64,000 nucleotides of DNA from Paenibacillus sp. FSL A5-0031 (GCF_001956295.1 NZ_MRTD01000014.1:142087-206086), one strand, 5' to 3'. Positions 42,789 to 52,268 are shown, counted from the stretch's first letter. The notes: generated by a model from the letters alone, not told the origin. Numbers and translations: made by a program.

Positions 42789-43529
42789 ATGTACTCATTT
42801 TTTAACGAGGTTAGTTCTTTTTTTAGCGAACCCTTTCGTTTTGCATCACAATCTAATATTGCTTTGCTTGCTGCATTATTTTTAGGAATTATAGGATCGG
42901 TAGCCCCTTGTCAAATCTCAGCGAATGTTGCTGCTATCACATACTTCAGTAACCGCCACATTCAGTCAAGGCTATCTTGGCAGGAAACGGCTATGTATAT
43001 ATTAGGGAAAGTTTTTCTATTCAGCTTATTGGGTATGATGTTCTGGTTATTTGGACATCAACTATCAATTGAATTTATACCACTCTTTTCGTTCTCCAGA
43101 AAACTGTTAGGACCGTTATTGATTCTTTTCGGAATAATATTACTCGGGGGTATTCGGCTAACTTTTAACATCGGTACACGTATCTCCAGTGGCTTGCAAA
43201 AAATGGCTGATCACATAAGGGGGTCAGCAGGAGCATTTTTGATGGGAGTGGCATTCTCTATCGGATTTTGTCCGACTATGTTCATCTTATTCTTTGGCTC
43301 ACTAATGCCTCTGGCGCTTCAAACTTCGTATGGTATTGTACTACCATCCATATTCGCATTTGGAACGGCTATGCCATATTTATTGTTTACTGCATTAGCT
43401 GTAGGTTTCGGTTTGGACAAGGCTTTTGTAAAGCGGACGAAGCGATGGGGAGGAGTGATTCAAAAACTTACAGGCTCACTGTTTTTGGTGCTTGGCGTAA
43501 GTGATACTTTAACATATTGGGCGTTTTAA
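42789..43529 (+). CDS. DsbD/TauE-like thiol transporter homologue
   Basis: A 246-residue polytopic protein with a DsbD-transmembrane-like plan: a Pro-Cys pair in helix 1 (GSVAPCQISANVAAI) and another in helix 4 (SIGFCPTMFILFFGSLMP). This mirrors CcdA but with single Cys residues in different context. I choose the ATG at 42789, five bases after GGGAG; the ATG at 42783 overlaps that site. Sandwiched between ccdA and tlpA, it probably carries reducing equivalents or a metal out of the cytoplasm. Confidence 0.8.
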   Translation: MYSFFNEVSSFFSEPFRFASQSNIALLAALFLGIIGSVAPCQISANVAAITYFSNRHIQSRLSWQETAMYILGKVFLFSLLGMMFWLFGHQLSIEFIPLFSFSRKLLGPLLILFGIILLGGIRLTFNIGTRISSGLQKMADHIRGSAGAFLMGVAFSIGFCPTMFILFFGSLMPLALQTSYGIVLPSIFAFGTAMPYLLFTALAVGFGLDKAFVKRTKRWGGVIQKLTGSLFLVLGVSDTLTYWAF

Positions 43530-43545
43530 GAAAGAGGAAACTTCA

Positions 43546-44094
43546 ATGAAAAATGGGATAATTGCAGTTATTGGGATTGTGATACTCACGATATTTATGA
43601 TTTATCGAGTTCCATCCAACGAAATAGAGGGATTGCCTGAACAAGAACAAACTAAGGTAGTGGTAGAGACGCCAAAAGTAGGTTATCATGCTCCTCGCTT
43701 TTCTCTTTCATCATTATATGGACAAACCTATTCACTTGAAAGTCTAGAAGGTAAGCCGGTGCTCATAAATTTTTGGGCGTCATGGTGCGAACCTTGTAAG
43801 ACGGAAGCTCCCGAGCTCGTGAAATTGTATGAAACGTATAAAGACAAGATTGAAATATACGCAATAAATGTTACAGCGAGTGATACATTTGAAGGTGCTA
43901 AGTCATTCGCTGAAGAATATGGATTTTCATTCCCGGTTTTGATGGATGAACAAGCGGAAACAGCAAAAAAATTCGCTATTCAACCGATCCCTACCACATT
44001 TTTTGTTAATAGAGAGGGTGTTATTGTTGATATAGTCGTTGGCCCTTTAAATAAAGAGTTATTAGAAAACAAAATGAAGCTTCTTTTTAAGTGA
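43546..44094 (+). CDS. TlpA/ResA-like thiol-disulfide oxidoreductase, second copy
   Basis: A 182-residue anchored thioredoxin-fold protein: helix at about 4-20, APRFSLSSL, active site NFWASWCEPCKTEAPEL and cis-Pro loop PIPTTFF. The CEPC active site differs from the CGPC of the copy at 35502. It is 16 bases behind the DsbD-like gene. Expected to be reduced by CcdA or the DsbD-like protein and to repair oxidised thiols outside the membrane, such as those formed under copper stress. Confidence 0.9.
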   Translation: MKNGIIAVIGIVILTIFMIYRVPSNEIEGLPEQEQTKVVVETPKVGYHAPRFSLSSLYGQTYSLESLEGKPVLINFWASWCEPCKTEAPELVKLYETYKDKIEIYAINVTASDTFEGAKSFAEEYGFSFPVLMDEQAETAKKFAIQPIPTTFFVNREGVIVDIVVGPLNKELLENKMKLLFK

Positions 44095-44552
44095 GAATAA
44101 AAGGAAATCAAGGAGCAGGGTGATGACTCTTATTTGGACTTATCTACTGATGTGTTGTTGTTCCGGATGGTTATGTAGAATTTGTTTTGGTCAGATTGAC
44201 AGGACGTAAAAGCTACAAGCAATAAATTGGTGACATTTAAAAATTTGAAAGTTTAACCAGCCGCTCATTTGTGCGGCTTTTTTCTTTAATAATATTGGCG
44301 TCGCTGTCACCAAGTGTAAACATAGGGTTAAATATAGAAATTAGTTGAACTGATTAGTGAATTTGAACGTAATCAGGCTATATTCAACATTATTTCAGCT
44401 CTTAAACCTGCAATTTGAAGGTAAAAACGACGGATAGATTCTAAGCAACTGATAAAACGTATTTGTTGTTGGGAGTAAGTAAAAAGTAAAAGTGGAATAA
44501 TCACTCCCTGGTTAGCTCATACTACCCTTATATGTTTGGAGGGGGTTTGATA
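44095..44552. other. Gap with terminator and a half dyad
   Basis: AGCCGC-TCATTTGT-GCGGCT with six T (44259-44287) is a good terminator for the ccdA-tlpA operon. TACTACCCTTATATG at 44520 is a half-site only. No gene is visible. Confidence 0.6.
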
Positions 44553-45797
44553 ATGAAACAGGTTTCGTTTTTCTTTACTACTTTTTTTGTTCTTATTTTA
44601 TTGTCTAGCTGCAATACAGCAGCCAATAGTGGTACGACTACGGATTCGCAGAATACAAACCAGAATAAACAATCGCTTGGCAGGGTGCAAAATTTTGCGG
44701 AGGATCAAAAGAGGAGTGTACCAACTGAAAATATCTTGACAACAAAAAAATTGCGCAGTTTACCTCCTTTGTCCGAAACGGATTCAATCCAAATTACAAA
44801 TAAACTGCATGAATTCCATCTGGAGGCCAAGATTACGAAATGGCAACTCATATCAAGTGTTCAAACAGAAGCTTTTACGTTTAACGGCTCAGTCCCGGGT
44901 CCTGTCATACGTGCGCAAGAAGGGGATACAATTCGAGTAGTCCTTAAAAACAGTCTGCCGGAAGAAACATCCATCCACTGGCATGGCCTTCATGTTCCAA
45001 ACAAGATGGACGGTGTTCCTTCTTTCACTCAACATGCCATAAGGCCTGGAGAAACGTTTACGTACGAATTCGTCGCTAACCATGCGGGAACCTATATGTA
45101 TCATTCCCACTTTAACAGCATTCAGCAAATCGATAAAGGATTGTACGGAATGCTCATTATCGATCCGCAAAACGAGAAGCTGAAACACGATCGAGAGTAT
45201 ATGTTCATGTTCGGTGGATGGAATATTTCGGAAAAGACTGACAAACAAGGGAAAAAAGATAATCAGGGGATGGGGAACGATCCCATGTCTAGGATGCCCA
45301 AAGGACAGACTGTTCCCCTAAAGAAAAAAGGCAACATACGTAGTATGATGGAGCACGGCCTACAAGATAAGAATGATCAGAACAATCCTCATGCCAGCAT
45401 GGAGATGCCTTCTCAACCTAGTGACAAAGCGGGAAGTTCCGTGATGGGAATGGACTATAATTATTGGACCATCAATGGTAAATCGTTTCCGGACACGCAG
45501 CCAATTGAAGTGAGAAATGGGGAACTGGTTCGTCTTCGACTCGCCAATATTAGCAATGGCATTCATCCGATGCATCTGCATGGGCACGATTTTCGAATTA
45601 TCGCTAAAGACGGCCATCCGCTTTCCGTCCCGCAGATAGTAAATACGGTAACAGTAAACCCGGGTGAAACGTATGATGTCGACTTCATTGCCGACAATCC
45701 CGGTGAGTGGTTGTTCCATTGTCATGAACTGCATCATACGACCAATGCCAATGTCGAGCCAGGGGGTCTTATGACGATCGTTAAATACGTAAAATAA
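44553..45797 (+). CDS. Multicopper oxidase lipoprotein, second type
   Basis: A 414-residue protein with lipobox LLSSC. It has a first cupredoxin domain (about 70-190: HWHGLHVPNKMDG, MYHSHFNS) and a last one (about 310-414: HPMHLHGHDFR, HCHELHHTTNANVEPGGLM), so ligands for all copper centres are present, but the middle domain seen in the 528-residue oxidase is replaced by a charged Met/Gln-rich linker (about 225-300). This is a two-domain-like layout. Codon use is more GC-rich than in the preceding operon, which suggests a separate origin. ATG 44553 follows GGAGGGGG. A terminator follows at 45831. Confidence 0.9.
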   Translation: MKQVSFFFTTFFVLILLSSCNTAANSGTTTDSQNTNQNKQSLGRVQNFAEDQKRSVPTENILTTKKLRSLPPLSETDSIQITNKLHEFHLEAKITKWQLISSVQTEAFTFNGSVPGPVIRAQEGDTIRVVLKNSLPEETSIHWHGLHVPNKMDGVPSFTQHAIRPGETFTYEFVANHAGTYMYHSHFNSIQQIDKGLYGMLIIDPQNEKLKHDREYMFMFGGWNISEKTDKQGKKDNQGMGNDPMSRMPKGQTVPLKKKGNIRSMMEHGLQDKNDQNNPHASMEMPSQPSDKAGSSVMGMDYNYWTINGKSFPDTQPIEVRNGELVRLRLANISNGIHPMHLHGHDFRIIAKDGHPLSVPQIVNTVTVNPGETYDVDFIADNPGEWLFHCHELHHTTNANVEPGGLMTIVKYVK

Positions 45798-45830
45798 AAC
45801 ATTACAGGATTCTAACGGGGGTAACTTACA

Positions 45831-45865
45831 AAGGCAACCGGCCGATCGGTTGCCTTAATTTTTTA
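45831..45865 (+). terminator. Terminator after second multicopper oxidase
   Basis: AAGGCAACCG-GCCGAT-CGGTTGCCTT followed by AATTTTTT. A strong Rho-independent terminator 33 bases after the stop. Confidence 0.9.
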
Positions 45866-45959
45866 GCAAGATTTTAGGGGGAATAAATTCTTAATTCTGG
45901 CATTAATCGGTCTGTCCAATGCAACAATCTTTGCTTCAAAGGACACAAGAGAGAGTGTG

Positions 45960-46066
45960 TGTCGGATGACAAGAAATAAGCCGATTAATTACCGCGTAAA
46001 TTGCGGTTATTTTATTTTATCGGAACATATTCTTGACAATATGCAATGTCAAGAATATGTTCCGAT
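45960..46066 (+). mobile_element. IS21-like end remnant, copy A
   Basis: TGTCGGATGACAAG at 45960 begins a segment containing CCGATTAATTACCGC, a small CCGC/GCGG hairpin, and an 18-bp perfect palindrome arm pair CGGAACATATTCTTGACA (46021) / TGTCAAGAATATGTTCCG (46047). The same series occurs inverted at 57957-58066. The repeated ATGACAAGAATNTGTACCGAT units look like transposase-binding repeats at IS21-type ends; the family name is inference. Confidence 0.55.
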
Positions 46067-46096
46067 TGCTGATGAGCAATTGACCAATTGCTCGAA

Positions 46097-46490
46097 CCCC
46101 ATAACGTGAGTAACGTGAGACAAATCAAAACACCTTCAAGAAGATGGAACCATGTCGTAAGATATGGAGAGAACCTTGGAGGTGTTTTTACGTTTGCAAC
46201 AAGAGTAAGTTACCCAGTGGAAATAAAGTCGAAAGCAATCGAAATGAGTATAGAGGCATACCTGTGAAGGAAGTCATGAAGCAACTCAACATACGAAATA
46301 AGACGCAAGTGGAAACTTGGATGCGGTGGTATCATAGCGGCGAATTGAATAGGTTGGAGTAGCCCGTCGGCAAGCAATATAGCTATGGCAAAGGACCTAA
46401 GTTTAGCTCAGGGCTGGAGCAAATAAAGGCGGAGAATTGGTTCTTAAAGCAACAATTAGATGTGCTAAAAAAATACAAGGAGATGGAAAG
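46097..46490 (+). mobile_element. Decayed copy of the IS3 element (left third)
   Basis: About 390 bases match the first third of the intact IS3 element (from 26150 to 26525) base by base with scattered changes, including the slippery A run. In-frame stops occur (NRLE then TAG) and homology ends abruptly at about 46490, leaving no orfB. Confidence 0.88.
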
Positions 46491-46960
46491 GATACAAAAT
46501 CTCCTTATTGCTTAGTGAAACCATTTCTTTTCTTTGTATTAACATTTCGCTCAAAACATCCCATGATATCTCTAAAGTGAATGAATAAGGTCTATAATCA
46601 TATTTTTTTAAATAATTGATAATGCTATGCTCTATAGAAAAAATCGTGGCACGTGTGGAACATTAATTTTAATAAATGATGAAAAGTCCTTCATCATTTT
46701 TCTTGCGAAATCTGCCTTTTCAGCCAAAATGAATTGGAAAGTGGATGCGTCATACTTCAAAACGACGGAAGACGAGATGTTTATTATATACATATGCACA
46801 AAATTCGTATTTTATACATATGTCTGTATATCGAGTTAAAGCCTTTATCTATATGATATTATATGGTGTCGGATGACAAGAATCTATACCGATAAATGAC
46901 AAGAATGTGTACCGATATCTGTAGAACTTATGTTCTCTCCTACACATTATTATATAATAA
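46491..46960. other. Gap with IS21-like end
   Basis: A third TGTCGGATGACAAG end is at 46867, followed by two ATGACAAGAAT/TACCGAT units up to 46915. A minus-strand open stretch (YDYRPYSFTLEISWDVLSEM, 46496-46610) might be part of an old gene but I cannot assign it. Confidence 0.4.
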
Positions 46961-47314
46961 AAAACTGATCTTCAAACCGTTTTCACGAAAGAAGAACGTA
47001 TAGATTACAAAGACGCTTGGCGCGAATTAAAAAAAAGAAGGCTTGGGGTTGCGGAGATTGAGTCAGGGTTTGAGTATCAATTTCCTGGTGATTCGGATAC
47101 GCTGCGTCTGTTGTATGATTGGATTAGCTTGGAGCAAAAATGTTGTCCGTTGTTCACGATTCGCGCAAGCCACGAAAACGAACCGATTTTGTTGCAGCTA
47201 ACGGGAAATTCCGAAGCAAAAGCTTTCTTACGTGAGGAGCTCAACGATAAAATTCAGATGATCACAGCGTTGGGCGAGAATAATCTTATTTCTAAAACAA
47301 ATAAAAAGCATTAA
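46961..47314 (+). pseudogene. Conserved CCP-motif protein, 5'-truncated
   Basis: The frame from 46961 has no start codon before it (TAA at 46958) and reads FTKEERIDYKDAWRELKK, then GFEYQFPGDSD, YDWISLEQKCCPLFTIRA and ILLQLTGNSEAKAFL. Short proteins with this 'LExxCCPFxxF' core are common next to MerR-type metal regulators; the function is unknown. The first dozen residues and the start have been lost at the junction with the IS21-like end. Confidence 0.6.
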
Positions 47315-47351
47315 ACTCCCTTGGTACGATATGTTTTTCTCACGAATGCTC

Positions 47352-47668
47352 GCTTATTCGCAGGATTTCGCCCGGTTGGTAAGGGCTGAAAGACAAGAAG
47401 GGGAACGCCGTGTTAGACTTCGACAACATGAAGGCGCACGGGAATAAAGGGGGATTATTGACGCCCCATATACTTCCATTTACTGCACGTATTCTCCACG
47501 CCGCCCTTGGAGGTTTTCACTCCCATGTCTTAACGGGTCAAAGCCCTCTCATTCCTTCGTTACGCCTATCCAAGGGGTGGAGGCCGGTCTTGCTAACGGT
47601 ACGGGTCGGTGCCCTTTGGTTTAATGAATCCGGTACTCCGTGCTTTCTATGAAATCCTGCGAATAAGC
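47352..47668. repeat. 317-bp segment bounded by perfect 18-bp inverted repeats
   Basis: GCTTATTCGCAGGATTTC at 47352-47369 and its exact complement at 47651-47668. The interior is GC-rich compared with its surroundings and has an 80-codon frame (47410-47652) without likeness to known proteins. The form fits a non-autonomous element (MITE), lying 31 bases from the end of the IS110 transposase gene. Confidence 0.65.
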
Positions 47669-47699
47669 CAAAACTCGTACAACGAAACGGGTTGTTAGG

Positions 47700-48971
47700 T
47701 TAAGCTGCTTGCAAGAGCGGTAACGTTTTTTGTGGCATGTAGGCTTTACCGCTACGCGCTATCCCGACTAGTATTCTAGCCAACTTACCGCATAGTTTCA
47801 TAATGGACCTCATTTTCTTCATCTTCTTGAATTGCACATTGTATGCATGCATCGCTTGAAACTCCGAATTGTTCATGACCAAACTCATAGTAGTCATGAA
47901 GAGGAAACGGCGAAGACGGGATCGTCCGCGTTTGCTAATCTTCATTTGCCCCGTCCATTTGCCTGAGCTCGCTTCTGCGAGGTTAAGTCCTGCATGGCGC
48001 AGCAAAGCATTTCCGTGAACAAATCCGCTTAAGTCCCCAGCTTCACCCAAAATACCAGCGAGTGAAATGACACTAATCCCTTTAATCGCGAGGATGGATT
48101 TTGCAAAGGGAATGCGTTCTATTACGGTTGAAATTTCCTTCTCCACAACCTCTAGCTGTTCGCAAGCAAGGTCGTACTCGGCGAGCAATTGTTTCAAGTG
48201 AAGCTTGTAGTAATGCGTAGCTGACTGAGATCCTATAGAATGGTTGGCTAGCTCGATGAGTGCTTTTGCTTTCCTGGCACCACAGTGCCGTTTCATGATG
48301 GTTTTCCATCCCTGAATTAGGTACTGAGGCTGCAGCTTACTGAGCTCCGCTGGAGTAGGGAAGAGGCGAAGCGTAGCGATGGATCCGATACAGGTGATGT
48401 CCTTGAATACGCGGCGTAGTTCAGGGAAAACAACGTCAACCCAGCGGTGGATCTGGTTTTTGGCACTAACAAGTCGTTTGACGACGAAGTCACGATTAGA
48501 GAGAAGCACACGTAGATCCTCGAAGGCTTCGGGGGTCGTGCGGGTTTCCGAGTAGTAACCGTTCTTGACCATGTCGGCGATAACGAGTGCATCCTTTCTG
48601 TCACTTTTTGAGGGCGTATTGTCGCGATTTTCTTTGTTCTTTTTGACGAGATGCGGATTGACTAAAACGACTTCAAAATGGTGCTCTGTGAGCCACCGAG
48701 ATACGTTGAGCCAGTAGTGCCCGGTTGGTTCCATCCCGACGACGGCTGCGCTTAAATGATGGGTGGTTTGCAGCTTTTGAATCCAAAGCAAAAGATGGTG
48801 AAACCCCTCCTCGTCATTAGAAAAGGATAAGTAGTCTCCGATGATGATGCCACGAAAATTTACAGCGCGCGCAACATGCATCTGTTGGGCGATGTCGATC
48901 CCGATAACTAAATGCTGAGCAGTAATTTTTTCAATGAGTTGATTTTGTCTCGCTTGCGATTTAAACTTCAT
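47700..48971 (-). CDS. IS110-family transposase/recombinase
   Basis: A 423-residue DEDD-type recombinase: RuvC-like N-terminal part (VIGIDIAQQMHVARAVN, AAVVGMEPTGHYWLN, SKSDRKDALVIADMV) and the C-terminal Tnp20 domain with the serine motif (LAGILGEAGDLSGF, HAGLNLAEASSGK, GRSRLRRFLFM). Full-length and intact. IS110 elements insert through a bridge RNA encoded in their own non-coding end; that end here is 48972-49092. A second copy in the opposite orientation begins at 63916. Confidence 0.95.
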   Translation of the reverse strand: MKFKSQARQNQLIEKITAQHLVIGIDIAQQMHVARAVNFRGIIIGDYLSFSNDEEGFHHLLLWIQKLQTTHHLSAAVVGMEPTGHYWLNVSRWLTEHHFEVVLVNPHLVKKNKENRDNTPSKSDRKDALVIADMVKNGYYSETRTTPEAFEDLRVLLSNRDFVVKRLVSAKNQIHRWVDVVFPELRRVFKDITCIGSIATLRLFPTPAELSKLQPQYLIQGWKTIMKRHCGARKAKALIELANHSIGSQSATHYYKLHLKQLLAEYDLACEQLEVVEKEISTVIERIPFAKSILAIKGISVISLAGILGEAGDLSGFVHGNALLRHAGLNLAEASSGKWTGQMKISKRGRSRLRRFLFMTTMSLVMNNSEFQAMHAYNVQFKKMKKMRSIMKLCGKLARILVGIARSGKAYMPQKTLPLLQAA

Positions 48972-49092
48972 AGTAGAGCGTCCTCCTGGATGATGGAATT
49001 TTTAGGGCTATGACCCGTTGCATACTTCCATCGTACCGAGGCGCTCGTTTTTTTGCAAAGCTGATAATTAACGCTCTACAGGAATGCTAACG
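48972..49092 (-). ncRNA. IS110 non-coding end, probable bridge RNA region
   Basis: The 121 bases upstream of the transposase start hold no gene. The outer 85 bases (49008-49092) recur exactly in inverted orientation at 63916-64000, after which the flanks differ, so 49092 is the element boundary. In IS110 relatives this end carries the promoter and the bridge RNA with target- and donor-binding loops. Assignment as RNA is by analogy. Confidence 0.6.
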
Positions 49093-49113
49093 AGTACGTT
49101 AGTTCGAAAAGTC

Positions 49114-49156
49114 AGCGGCAGTCTTGGACTTTATTTTCCAGTCCAGGACTACCGCT
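49114..49156. repeat. Dispersed palindrome copy 2
   Basis: Stem AGCGGCAGTCTTGGACT / AGTCCAGGACTACCGCT with loop TTATTTTCC and a run of T after it. It lies 22 bases outside the IS110 boundary. Related copies are at 23541 and 62571. Confidence 0.75.
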
Positions 49157-49293
49157 GTTTTTTTGCATGTGCCAGTCTAATACTTATTTCAATATATCTG
49201 ACGGTTTCATATCATGAAAATCCTCTTACATCAGCATATCCAGTCTAATACTATTATTTTGTTTTAACATTTATATTTGAAATCAACAAAGTG

Positions 49294-49491
49294 TCATATA
49301 TTCTTATGAAGAAATGGGTTCCTCAAATTGTAATTAGTCTCTTTTAGTTCATTTAGAAAATTCCGAAGCTTTTCAATATTCTCCAATCCAACTATTTGAA
49401 TACCACCTGTTTCATTGACAATGGAGATTATTTTCCTACCTTTTTTATTTAAAAACTCAATTTGGTCAGTAGTTATTTTCATGATCGTCAC
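49294..49491 (-). CDS. Small hypothetical protein
   Basis: A 65-residue basic protein (MKITTDQIEFLNKKGRKIIS, IQIVGLENIEKLRNFLNEL) with an orderly alpha/beta look and an AAGGAGAG site ten bases before a GTG start at 49491 (or ATG at 49482). It is downstream of, and in line with, the flavoprotein gene, perhaps part of the arsenic cluster. No family recognised. Confidence 0.5.
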   Translation of the reverse strand: MTIMKITTDQIEFLNKKGRKIISIVNETGGIQIVGLENIEKLRNFLNELKETNYNLRNPFLHKNI

Positions 49492-49568
49492 AAGAAATCT
49501 CTCCTTTATGAATTGAGCTTCACGTGGATACCTGTTTGGTTTTTCTTGATTATATTAATATATAAGAT

Positions 49569-50975
49569 TTAATTGCAGCATGAAGAATTTTCTGCTGGTT
49601 CAATCGAACATGAGTTTTCATCCTTCTTTGATGACAAATTATTAATGCTACAAACACCTGTTTCAGGTAAATCAAGCTCAACTTTCAAAGCAGCTTCATA
49701 ATCACCCGAAAGATAAGCTACAACAGATCTTACTTGTTCATAACCAGTAGCCATGAGGAATGTTGGAGCTCGACCGTAACTCTTCATTCCAACAATGTAA
49801 AAGTCTTTTTCTGAATGTCTTAATTCCCTTTCTCCGTGAGGTCTAACCGTACCACAACTATGGACATTAGGGTCGATAAGAGAAGAAAGATTCTCTATAC
49901 TTTCTGTAACTTGATCAATGCTTAGTCGTAGTTCACGCAAGAATGAAAAATCAGATCGACTTCCTGTATTGACAATGATTTCATCAATGCCGTTTAAGTC
50001 CATACTTTCCTCTTTGTTATTACCGCTAATAGTTATTTTACCATCTGAACAGCTTAACTTTTGGATTTTAAATGGAGTAACAACTTGGATTTGTTCGGAA
50101 TTAATCAATTGGTGAATACGGCTGCCTAGTTCTCCTCTGGCTTGAAGTTGATCATTCTCTTCACCACCATATGCGTCCTCTACTCTGTTCTTCCTCATGA
50201 TCCACACAATCTTCATACATGGATCAGACTCTTTTAGTTGAGCAAGGTCTAACAATGTATTTATAGCAGAGTGACCACCACCAACTACAGCAATACTTTT
50301 CCCTATATATCTTTCTTTATCTATCCCTTGAATATTTGGGATACCATAATAAATACTCTCACTCAGTGATTGTTCTTCCTTCGTCCAGATACCACTTGCA
50401 TAGAGTGGATTCGAATGTCCCCATGTTCCAGAAGCATCAATTACTGCTTTTGCTTCATAATTTTGCATGATGCCATCTACCTCTGCGTATATCACGAACG
50501 GAAGAGTCTCCCTAAGTTCTGATTTCATTTTATCTGTATCTTTTCTGCTTATGCCTAGCACTTTGGTCTTCAGGATTAGTCGGGATCTTATCTCCGGAAG
50601 ATTAGCTAATGGTAGCAAATATTTCTCTAACAATTCTAAGCCCGTTGGCAGTTCATCAGGCGAAGGAGCGCTCCATCCTTCTTTCGATAACAATCTTGCA
50701 GCTGCTTTATCCATATTGTATTGCCACGGTGAAAACAAGCGGACATGTCCCCAATCAGATATATTGCGCCCAACTTGTGGACCTGATTCTAAAAGGATGA
50801 AATTCTCTCCGCGCTCCGCTAAATGCGCTGCTGCGGCTAAACCTATCGGGCCAGCCCCTATGATTGCTACAGGTAATTTATTCATTTTGTTTTTTGGTTG
50901 TTGCATTGTAACTTTTTGATTAATGGAAGGTGATACACAACAAGATTCGGTTTGTTTTAGTTCAATGTTTTTCAT
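49569..50975 (-). CDS. FAD-dependent oxidoreductase of the arsenic cluster
   Basis: A 468-residue flavoprotein with a FAD Rossmann motif (VAIIGAGPIGLAAAAHL, about 36-52), FSPWQYNMD, a second dinucleotide fold (SIAVVGGGHSAINTLLD, about 228) and a C-terminal NADP-type region GMKSYGRAPTFLMATGYEQV. Cys pairs flank both ends (ESCCVSP near the start, SSCCN at the end), a feature of arsenical-handling proteins. Related proteins occur in ars operons next to ArsO and an MFS exporter. I infer an oxidoreductase acting on (organo)arsenicals or thiols. GGAGG precedes the start. Confidence 0.8.
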   Translation of the reverse strand: MKNIELKQTESCCVSPSINQKVTMQQPKNKMNKLPVAIIGAGPIGLAAAAHLAERGENFILLESGPQVGRNISDWGHVRLFSPWQYNMDKAAARLLSKEGWSAPSPDELPTGLELLEKYLLPLANLPEIRSRLILKTKVLGISRKDTDKMKSELRETLPFVIYAEVDGIMQNYEAKAVIDASGTWGHSNPLYASGIWTKEEQSLSESIYYGIPNIQGIDKERYIGKSIAVVGGGHSAINTLLDLAQLKESDPCMKIVWIMRKNRVEDAYGGEENDQLQARGELGSRIHQLINSEQIQVVTPFKIQKLSCSDGKITISGNNKEESMDLNGIDEIIVNTGSRSDFSFLRELRLSIDQVTESIENLSSLIDPNVHSCGTVRPHGERELRHSEKDFYIVGMKSYGRAPTFLMATGYEQVRSVVAYLSGDYEAALKVELDLPETGVCSINNLSSKKDENSCSIEPAENSSCCN

Positions 50976-51038
50976 AGCGATTTTTCCTCCGATTTTGTTC
51001 TTTTTTTATTATTTGGTAAAGAATTTATAGTGTTGTAT

Positions 51039-52268
51039 TCACTGTTTTTTCCGCCTACGGACATGAACTCTCGTCATTAGGATTCCACAAAGGGTACAAA
51101 AAATTAGTAAAAAAGAAGCCGCCCAAGTTGTAGATGTATCTCCTAAAAAAGAGATGAATGAAAAACCAAATAATGGACCTGCCGCAGCACCTAAATCACT
51201 GGCCATTGAATACCCAGAAATCACCCTATGACGATTATTCCCAGTCGAATACTGGAAGATTTTAGCATCATTTATAGTCATAAGTACTGTAGATAACAGG
51301 AGTAATAAGATAGTTATACTCAGCCAAATTACAATATTCATTTTTAAGGGAAACAAGATTAACAAGCTACTTGCTACACTGGTTGATAAAATTAGAATTC
51401 GATTTCCAGATGCGCTTCTATCGTTTAACTTTCCGATCCATGGCGCAAAGAGTGGATCTAAACTTAGTTTTACAGTTATTAATAAACCAGTTATGGTGGC
51501 AGCTCCAATTACTTGCAAGAAAGGGATCCAGGTATAATCTTGCTTACCAACCCAATAACTCATCGTTGATTTTAGGAAACCCTGAAAAATTAGAGAAAGC
51601 ATTAGTCCCATCACCATAAGTGAAATCAATTCCATATTGAAAACACTTCGTTTTTCATCTGACTTTTTTGCAATCACGTGTGTTCCTTCTAACTTTCCCA
51701 CTACTAATAAGGTCAAAAATGCAAATACACCAAATAAGATAAGAATATTATCTGACCCATAAAATGTTGAAACAAAGCCCCCCACTAGCATTCCCACTAA
51801 AGCACCTATTCCAGATATACTATTATAAATACCGGACAACCTACCACCCTTCTCACTGTTTTCTTCTATAGCTGCAATCACTTGCAACTGACCACCTTGC
51901 TTAAGCAAAGCCCAAGCCCCCCCCCAAATACATCTAGCGATGAGAAGCAACCAGAATCCATTTAACATTCCATAAGAAAATGTAGAAATTACAGTGAGAA
52001 GAATGGCAATAATAAGACCTGTTTTAATTTGATACTTAGAATAGAACCAGCCAATGTATGGGTGAATAGGAATTCGAACAAACCGATTAATTGAGAGCAA
52101 TACACCTACTTCCCATAAAGAATGAATGCCAAACTGCTCACCAAAAATAGGAAGTACTACGTAAAGCATCGTATCTCCGAGCAAACAAACAGCCGTTATA
52201 GCAGCAACGAGTTTAACTTTTGTATCTGAGTTTAATTTAGTTTGATTTGATAGCATCAACTGAATCAC
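51039..52268 (-). CDS. MFS transporter
   Basis: A 409-residue protein with 12 membrane helices and MFS layout (LLGDTMLYVVLPIFGEQFG in helix 1, IGWFYSKYQIKTG in loop 2-3, CIWGGAWALLKQGGQLQVIA). It lies between two ars-type flavoproteins, so export of an arsenical product is likely but unproven. The GTG start at 52268 overlaps the end of the 88-codon remnant by 32 bases and lacks its own ribosome site; the internal ATG at 52256 is an alternative. Confidence 0.85.
   Translation of the reverse strand: MIQLMLSNQTKLNSDTKVKLVAAITAVCLLGDTMLYVVLPIFGEQFGIHSLWEVGVLLSINRFVRIPIHPYIGWFYSKYQIKTGLIIAILLTVISTFSYGMLNGFWLLLIARCIWGGAWALLKQGGQLQVIAAIEENSEKGGRLSGIYNSISGIGALVGMLVGGFVSTFYGSDNILILFGVFAFLTLLVVGKLEGTHVIAKKSDEKRSVFNMELISLMVMGLMLSLIFQGFLKSTMSYWVGKQDYTWIPFLQVIGAATITGLLITVKLSLDPLFAPWIGKLNDRSASGNRILILSTSVASSLLILFPLKMNIVIWLSITILLLLLSTVLMTINDAKIFQYSTGNNRHRVISGYSMASDLGAAAGPLFGFSFISFLGDTSTTWAASFLLIFCTLCGILMTRVHVRRRKKQ

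Noticed and set aside
44520..44534. TACTACCCTTATATG before the second multicopper oxidase
   Set aside because: Left half-site only; the right half has no GTAG.
45960..46064. Palindromes near 46021 and 57957 as a replication origin or CRISPR
   Set aside because: The two copies share a TGTCGGATGACAAG end and lie at IS-like boundaries, so insertion sequence ends explain them better.
47410..47652. 80-codon frame inside the inverted-repeat element
   Set aside because: It ends inside the inverted repeat, has low-complexity character and no relatives that I recognise.
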